From: CAZGRP01 sp964527995
GTDB taxonomy: Bacteria > Zhuqueibacterota > Zhuqueibacteria > Oceanimicrobiales > CAZGRP01
Direction of reading: 5' to 3'
DNA length: 19,313 bases
NCBI GenBank assembly: GCA_964527995.1
Contig: CAZGRP010000073.1
Span: 1 to 19,313, forward strand
In this document: positions 15,568-19,313 of the stretch, piece by piece
Layout of the letters: the number at the start of each line of letters is the position of its first letter
How positions within the stretch are numbered: position 1 is the first letter of the stretch
The notes under the pieces: model-generated
The model's database searches: none
The model's input: the letters and a program-made list of their open reading frames with translations, nothing else
Told to the model about the DNA's origin: nothing
Translations under genes and position numbers: made by a program

Positions 15568-17449
15568 AATAAAGAACCTCCATCGTCATGGCGTCGGTAG
15601 GACAGCGGATCGCACACAAGCCACAACGGATGCACAACTCGTCGTCCTTGAGCATCGCCGAGAGTTCACCCCCAGTCTCCGCCGCCGCTTTCGCTTGCTC
15701 GAGCTGCTCGGGCGGCAATTCGATCTCGTCCAGCGGCACCAACTTCAAACAATGCTCCGGGCAGATGTCCACGCACCGGTTGCACAACACGCACTTCTCG
15801 GCGTCGTAGATCGTCTGGATATGACAGGCGAGACACCGGTCGGCCTGCTCTTTCGCCGCTTCCGGCGGGTACGCCGTTTCGACCTCGCTGATGCCGGTGC
15901 GGCGGCCGAGATCCGTCGCTGGCGGGGCGCATCTCGGGAGGCGGTCGTAGTCGGGCCGCCGCTCGTAACGGCGCGTCGGGATCTTCTCGAACCGCAGCCA
16001 GTAAACCGGTTCGCCCGGCTCTCCGTTCAGGTAGTCGTCGATGCTCTGCGCCGCACGCTTGCCGTTAGCAATCGCGGCAATCAGGTTCCGCGGCCCGAAG
16101 GCGGCGTCGCCTCCGGCGAAGATCCCAGGCGCCGTAGTGGCCAAAGTCTCAGGATCGATCTTGACGGTGCCCGCCGGCGTCAACTCGATCTGATCTTCGG
16201 GCTTCAAGAAGGGGAACTCCGGCTTCTGGCCGATCGCCAGAATCACCAGGTCTGCTTCGATCTCGTCCGTGACGCTCTCGTCGAAGACCGGCGCGAAGCG
16301 GCCTTGCTCGTCATAGGTCCGCTTAACGCCAATCATTTTCACCCTCCGGACGCGCCCGTTGCCCTCAAAGCGCGCTACGCTGCGCTGCGGACGGAACCGG
16401 ATTCCTTCCTCGAGCGCTTGCTCGAACTCCTCCCGGCCCTGCTCAGTCCGCATGACCGGCATCTCGTCGAAGCTTTCCAAGCTGGCGAGAATCACTTCGG
16501 CGCCGGCCCGGGCGGCCAACCGGGCCGCGTCCAGAGCCGGAGCCATGCCGCCCCCAACTTCTTCCACCGACGCCTCCGCCGCCGAAGCGCGGAGCGCCAT
16601 GCGCGCCGCGTCGAAGGCCACGAACCCACCGCCCACCACCAGCACCTTCTCGGCCCGCGGCACGCGGTAGCCGTTGTTGATGTTGATCAAGTAATCCACT
16701 GCCCGGATGATCCCGTCAAGGTCGCTGCCCGGAACGTTCAGCATCCGGCCTTGCTGCGCGCCTACCGCCAGAAAGACCGCCTGAAAACCCTGCGCGCGGA
16801 GTTCCTTCAGGCCGAAATCCTTGGTCAGCGGCGTGTTGTAACGGATTTGGACGCCGAGCTCCTCGATCACCTGAACCTCTTTGTCCAACAGGCTGACCGG
16901 AAGCCGGAACTCCGGAATCCCGTGGAAGGCCATGCCTCCCGCCCGCGCCGTGGCTTCGAAGATCGTCACTTTGTACCCCATCAACGCCAGGTCGTGCGCG
17001 CAGGAAAGCCCCGCGGGTCCGGCCCCGATCACGGCCACCGGCCGCCCCTTGCCACGGTCTTTTCGGGTCTGGTCGAGCAGCGGCAGATGCCAGCGCCACT
17101 TGTTGCCGGGTTCGGCAGCCCCTTGCAGCAACTCGCGGCCTGTATCCGGATGTCTCGATTCGACACCGTAGCGCTCCGTCACAAAGCGCTTGAGCGCCCG
17201 GATGCTCACCGGCTTATCAAACTTGCCGCGGCGACAATCGTCCTCGCATGGCGCGGCGCACACACGGCCGCAAATCGAGGCCAAAGGATTCGGGGAACGC
17301 GCTGTGAGGTAGGCCTCGCGTAGCTGGCCTTCGGAAATGAGCTGGACGTAACGACCGGCGTCAGTCCGAACCGGGCAGGCCATTTGGCAAGGCACCCGGC
17401 CTGTCCAATAGTCGATGTCCGGCAAGCGGACCGCGTAAGGCGCTTTCAT
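15554..17449 (-). CDS. GltD-like FAD/NAD(P) oxidoreductase with N- and C-terminal Fe-S domains, first gene of the nos operon
   Basis: Predicted cytoplasmic NAD(P)-linked flavoprotein partner of the nos-linked Rieske/b complex. ATG 17449 (631 aa) has GAAGG close upstream and gives a GltD-like N-terminus; an in-frame start at 17491 adds only a Gly-rich tail. Domains in order: GltD N-terminal Fe-S region (C21, C25, C60, C64, C68, C72), FAD loop GAGPAG (142-147), nucleotide loop GGGFVAFD (273-280), FAD motif AGGD (445-448), then two CxxCxxCxxxCP motifs (C553/556/559/563 and C606/609/612/616). No membrane segment is seen. It shares with the cassette A paralogue a duplicated helix motif after the nucleotide loop and Leu-Glu (324-325) at the GltD Arg-Arg position. 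It overlaps the Rieske gene by 14 nt. Annotation pipelines may call it a glutamate synthase small subunit, but no GltB is nearby. Confidence 0.93.
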   Translation of the reverse strand: MKAPYAVRLPDIDYWTGRVPCQMACPVRTDAGRYVQLISEGQLREAYLTARSPNPLASICGRVCAAPCEDDCRRGKFDKPVSIRALKRFVTERYGVESRHPDTGRELLQGAAEPGNKWRWHLPLLDQTRKDRGKGRPVAVIGAGPAGLSCAHDLALMGYKVTIFEATARAGGMAFHGIPEFRLPVSLLDKEVQVIEELGVQIRYNTPLTKDFGLKELRAQGFQAVFLAVGAQQGRMLNVPGSDLDGIIRAVDYLININNGYRVPRAEKVLVVGGGFVAFDAARMALRASAAEASVEEVGGGMAPALDAARLAARAGAEVILASLESFDEMPVMRTEQGREEFEQALEEGIRFRPQRSVARFEGNGRVRRVKMIGVKRTYDEQGRFAPVFDESVTDEIEADLVILAIGQKPEFPFLKPEDQIELTPAGTVKIDPETLATTAPGIFAGGDAAFGPRNLIAAIANGKRAAQSIDDYLNGEPGEPVYWLRFEKIPTRRYERRPDYDRLPRCAPPATDLGRRTGISEVETAYPPEAAKEQADRCLACHIQTIYDAEKCVLCNRCVDICPEHCLKLVPLDEIELPPEQLEQAKAAAETGGELSAMLKDDELCIRCGLCAIRCPTDAMTMEVLYYEQR

Positions 17450-17523
17450 CGGCCTTCCCCCTCCTCCGCCAACCCTGGGTGTTGCTCGCACCCGCCGGTC
17501 AACCGGGGAAGATTGTTCTCATC

Positions 17524-17554
17524 ATTCTAGTAGAGTCTTGCCGCCAAAGGGCAA
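17524..17554 (-). promoter_or_regulatory. Weak candidate promoter for the nos operon
   Basis: A TAGAAT (-10-like, 17524-17529, 5 of 6 consensus bases) lies 19 bp from a TTGCCC (17549-17554). The spacer is longer than ideal. It would give a leader of about 70 nt before ATG 17449. The call rests on consensus similarity only. Confidence 0.25.
17538..17554. promoter_or_regulatory. Inverted repeat 1 upstream of the nos operon
   Basis: TTGCC-N7-GGCAA, a perfect 5-bp interrupted palindrome about 90 bp upstream of the first gene's ATG and overlapping the likely core promoter region. It is a candidate operator. No known regulator site is matched. Confidence 0.35.
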
Positions 17555-17555
17555 T

Positions 17556-17572
17556 TTTTTCGATCTGAAAAA
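17556..17572. promoter_or_regulatory. Inverted repeat 2 upstream of the nos operon (TTTTTC-N5-GAAAAA)
   Basis: A perfect 6-bp palindrome with 5-bp centre, AT-rich within a GC-rich region, one base beyond repeat 1. Its centre is roughly 38 bp upstream of the candidate -10 element, a position suited to a dimeric transcription factor. It does not match the FNR consensus TTGAT-N4-ATCAA. Confidence 0.4.
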
Positions 17573-17579
17573 CTCGAGC

Positions 17580-17600
17580 TTCTCCGCAGCAAGCAGAGAA
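17580..17600 (-). promoter_or_regulatory. Stem-loop upstream of the nos operon
   Basis: On the minus strand TTCTCTGC and GCGGAGAA can pair over 8 bp with one U-G wobble around the loop TTGCT. It is followed, 7 nt on, by a short T-run that is part of repeat 2. It may be a weak terminator for the sulfatase transcript or a third operator-like repeat. Confidence 0.3.
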
Positions 17601-17798
17601 AGCGGCTGGCCTCTGTCCGGTCGTGTGCGGGTTGGGCGGCACGGAGGCTCCCCACCCTTTCAGCGAGGGAAGGAGTCCGGTGGCACTTCGGCTACTTCGG
17701 CCCTGACACCGCACCGTAATCCGCAGCCTCAATGATTGTCTCGGTCCAGCGGCTTCGGTGCAGTGACTTCCGTCACGCTTCCGCCCGGAAAACCTGAT

Positions 17799-19292
17799 TC
17801 AGACGTCCCGGTAGCGCCGGCGCAGGCGCTCCAACTCTTGCTTCAACTCGGCTGTGACTTCCGCGTAGGCCGGATCGCCGTATACGTTGCGGACCTCATG
17901 CGGGTCCGCTTGAAGGTCGAACAGTTCCCAGTAGTCGCCCTCCGAGTGGAAGTGGATGAGCTTGAAGCGGCCGGTCCGTACGCCGCGGTGCGGGCCTACC
18001 CGGTGCGCCGTAAAGTACCGGAAGCTCGGATCCGCCATGTCCTCCGGCCGGGCATTGCGCAGCTTCCAGGAGTTTTCCCAGTACGCATAGTACACGCTCT
18101 TACGCCAGTCCGGCGGGCTGTCGCCACGCAGAATCGGCTTGAGACTGCGGCCTTGCATGGAGTCGGGGATCCGGCAGCCGGCGAGATCGAGAATCGTCGG
18201 CGCATAGTCGATGTTGGCCACGAACTCCTCGGCCACCACGCCCGCTACCGGCAGGCGCGGATACCGGATCAGCAGCGGCAGCCGGAAGGCCGGCTCGTAC
18301 ATGAAGCGCTTGTCATACCATCCGTGCTCACCGAGAAAGAAGCCGTTGTCCGAGGAGTGGATCACCACCGTGTCTTCGGCCAGTCCGGTCTCGTCCAGAT
18401 AGTCGAGCACCCGGCCAAGGTTCTCGTCCACGCCGTAGAGCGCCGCGTAGTGATCCTTGACGAAACGGTTATAGATCCAGTCCTTCTTCTCGGCCGCGTC
18501 CAGGCCCTTCGGCATTTCGGGGTAGTCCCGGGCGAGACTGATCTCAAACTTCATGTCCCGGGCCTCTTTGGCGATTCTCCGGGTGGCGTAATCGTCATCG
18601 TAGGTCGGCGGTTTCGGAAGCTCCACGCCGTCGAGCAAATGCTCGTGGCGCGGGGCGGGCTTGAACGGCCGGTGCGGCGCTTTGTGCTGGTAGACGAGAC
18701 AAAAGGGTTCGCTGCCGGTGCGGCTCTTGAGCCACTCAAGCGCCAGATCCGTCGTCACGTCGGTGGCATAGCCCGTAAACTTCTTACGCTCGCCCATCAC
18801 GATGAATTCCGGGTCGAAGTAGACGCCCTGGCGGGGCAAGACGCACCAGTAGTCGAACCCGCGGGGATCGTGCGAGAGGTGCCACTTGCCGACGATCGCC
18901 GTTCGGTAGCCAGCTTCCTGCAGAACCTGGGGGAAGGTTGGCAGCGCTGGATTCATGCGCTCGATGAGCCCCCGGGCCTCGGAGTTGCCCCGGATCCCGT
19001 TGATGTGCGAGTACGTGCCGGTCAACACCGTCGCTCGGCCCGGCGCGCAAAGCGAGTTCGTACAGAAGGCGTTGGCGAATCGGACTCCTTCCCGCGCCAA
19101 GCGGTCCATGTTCGGCGTCTGGATGACCGTTCCGCCCTCGCAGGACATCTGGCCGACGGCCTGGTCGTCGGTCATGACATAAATAATGTTGGGCCGGCGC
19201 GTACGCGGAGATTGCTGGCAATAGTGGAAGCCGAGCGTCGCGGCAGCCGTGAAGCGTTTGAGGGCCGTGCGGCGGGTAATGGGCGCTCCCAT
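17799..19292 (-). CDS. Type I sulfatase with Tat-like signal
   Basis: Exported hydrolase of sulfate esters, probably acting on sulfated polysaccharide or glycan. It has 497 aa from ATG 19292, with AGGA upstream. The N-terminus carries TRRTALKRF, a Tat-like signal. Metal ligands D42/D43 (MTDDQ) and the modification motif CxPxR (C82-A-P-G-R86, Cys to formylglycine) are intact, followed by the second signature GKWH (135-138). HSSDNGFFLGEHGWYDK supplies further active-site residues. The C-terminal domain ends with a coil-like LKQELERLRRRY. The substrate cannot be deduced. It is separated from the nos operon by a 349-bp spacer and has no visible functional link to it. Such sulfatases are abundant in Planctomycetes and Solibacter-like Acidobacteria. 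A sulfatase-maturation enzyme is not in the window. Confidence 0.93.
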   Translation of the reverse strand: MGAPITRRTALKRFTAAATLGFHYCQQSPRTRRPNIIYVMTDDQAVGQMSCEGGTVIQTPNMDRLAREGVRFANAFCTNSLCAPGRATVLTGTYSHINGIRGNSEARGLIERMNPALPTFPQVLQEAGYRTAIVGKWHLSHDPRGFDYWCVLPRQGVYFDPEFIVMGERKKFTGYATDVTTDLALEWLKSRTGSEPFCLVYQHKAPHRPFKPAPRHEHLLDGVELPKPPTYDDDYATRRIAKEARDMKFEISLARDYPEMPKGLDAAEKKDWIYNRFVKDHYAALYGVDENLGRVLDYLDETGLAEDTVVIHSSDNGFFLGEHGWYDKRFMYEPAFRLPLLIRYPRLPVAGVVAEEFVANIDYAPTILDLAGCRIPDSMQGRSLKPILRGDSPPDWRKSVYYAYWENSWKLRNARPEDMADPSFRYFTAHRVGPHRGVRTGRFKLIHFHSEGDYWELFDLQADPHEVRNVYGDPAYAEVTAELKQELERLRRRYRDV

Positions 19293-19313
19293 GCGTCTGA
19301 TCCTACCGCAACG

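Larger units (their letters stand above)
17450..17798. other. 349-bp intergenic spacer between sulfatase and nos operon
   Basis: No convincing gene lies here; a 77-codon minus-strand frame (17499-17732) has no family-like features or clear ribosome site. Besides the three inverted repeats and the promoter candidate listed separately, it holds a small perfect hairpin GTGAC-TTCC-GTCAC (17763-17776) just after the sulfatase stop, without a T-run, and three CTTCGG copies (17686, 17695, 17753). Confidence 0.6.

Noticed and set aside
15820..15834. CLACH (residues 539-543) in the nos-linked flavoprotein looks like a haem c site
   Set aside because: The protein has no export signal and is predicted cytoplasmic, where haem c is not attached. 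The paralogue has CLRCW at the same place, so the His is not conserved; the Cys pair is more likely part of the Fe-S/GltD-like region.
15407..17323. Long open frame (638 codons) on the + strand opposite the flavoprotein gene
   Set aside because: Arg/His/Leu-rich composition without domains, fully antisense to a gene with clear motifs; a product of GC-rich codon bias. The same applies to long antisense frames at 12612-13685, 6281-7243 and 10504-12000.
15554..17449. Annotation as glutamate synthase small subunit
   Set aside because: No large subunit is nearby, the C-terminal double [4Fe-4S] domain is extra, and the gene overlaps a Rieske gene in an electron-transport operon.
17499..17732. Possible 77-aa small protein upstream of the nos operon
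   Set aside because: No clear ribosome site or family-like feature, and it runs through the inverted repeats and promoter candidate.
17686..17758. Three CTTCGG copies as a possible repeat array
   Set aside because: Short, irregularly spaced and expected by chance in GC-rich DNA.
1..19313. CRISPR arrays, insertion sequences, tRNA or rRNA genes
   Set aside because: No regular repeat-spacer pattern, transposase motif or structural RNA was seen; the window is almost completely filled by the genes listed.

Overview
The window (19,313 bp, moderately GC-rich) carries two converging respiratory operons and one unrelated gene. It suggests an environmental, non-proteobacterial denitrifier or N2O reducer. 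A clade II (Sec-type) NosZ, b6-like split and fused cytochromes b, multihaem c-type cytochromes and a Solibacter/Planctomycetes-style Tat sulfatase together fit Acidobacteriota or a related phylum. No rRNA or marker gene is present, so the phylum is an inference.

Region 1 (1-6199, + strand, cassette A) starts inside a GltD-like FAD/Fe-S oxidoreductase whose 5' end lies outside the window. It continues with a Tat-type Rieske protein, a cytochrome b6-like subunit with four haem-b histidines and a haem-ci cysteine, a separate subunit IV, an eight-CXXCH cytochrome c and a monohaem cytochrome c. Genes overlap or are spaced by 53 bp or less, so this is one operon. Its cytochrome b gene is clearly more AT-rich than its paralogue in region 2.

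Region 2 (17449 down to 6272, - strand, cassette B plus nos) is a ten-gene operon in this order: FAD/Fe-S oxidoreductase, Rieske protein, fused cytochrome b (b6 + subunit IV), five-haem cytochrome c, nosZ, nosB-like membrane protein, nosD, nosF, nosL, nosY. Several neighbours overlap. The first four genes are paralogues of cassette A in the same order. A perfect 11-bp stem-loop follows nosZ. Three consecutive inverted repeats and a weak -10 element lie upstream of the first gene. No nosR or nosX is seen, so the Rieske/cytochrome b complex plus the pentahaem cytochrome is the obvious electron route from quinol to NosZ. NosB/D/F/L/Y would serve copper-site assembly and support.

The most interesting point is that both Rieske/b complexes have their own pyridine-nucleotide oxidoreductase with two C-terminal [4Fe-4S] motifs. 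Similar NAD(P)-oxidoreductase-linked Rieske/b complexes are known from anammox bacteria. Here one is wired into an N2O reductase operon, so N2O respiration could be coupled to NAD(H) turnover, possibly by quinol-based electron bifurcation. Both oxidoreductases share an unusual repeat insertion in the nucleotide-binding domain and an Arg-Arg to Leu-Glu change that predicts NAD(H) rather than NADP(H).

Region 3 (17450-17798) is a 349-bp spacer with the regulatory candidates. Region 4 (17799-19292, - strand) is a type I sulfatase with no evident link to respiration. The 72-bp spacer between the two converging operons (6200-6271) shows no convincing terminator.
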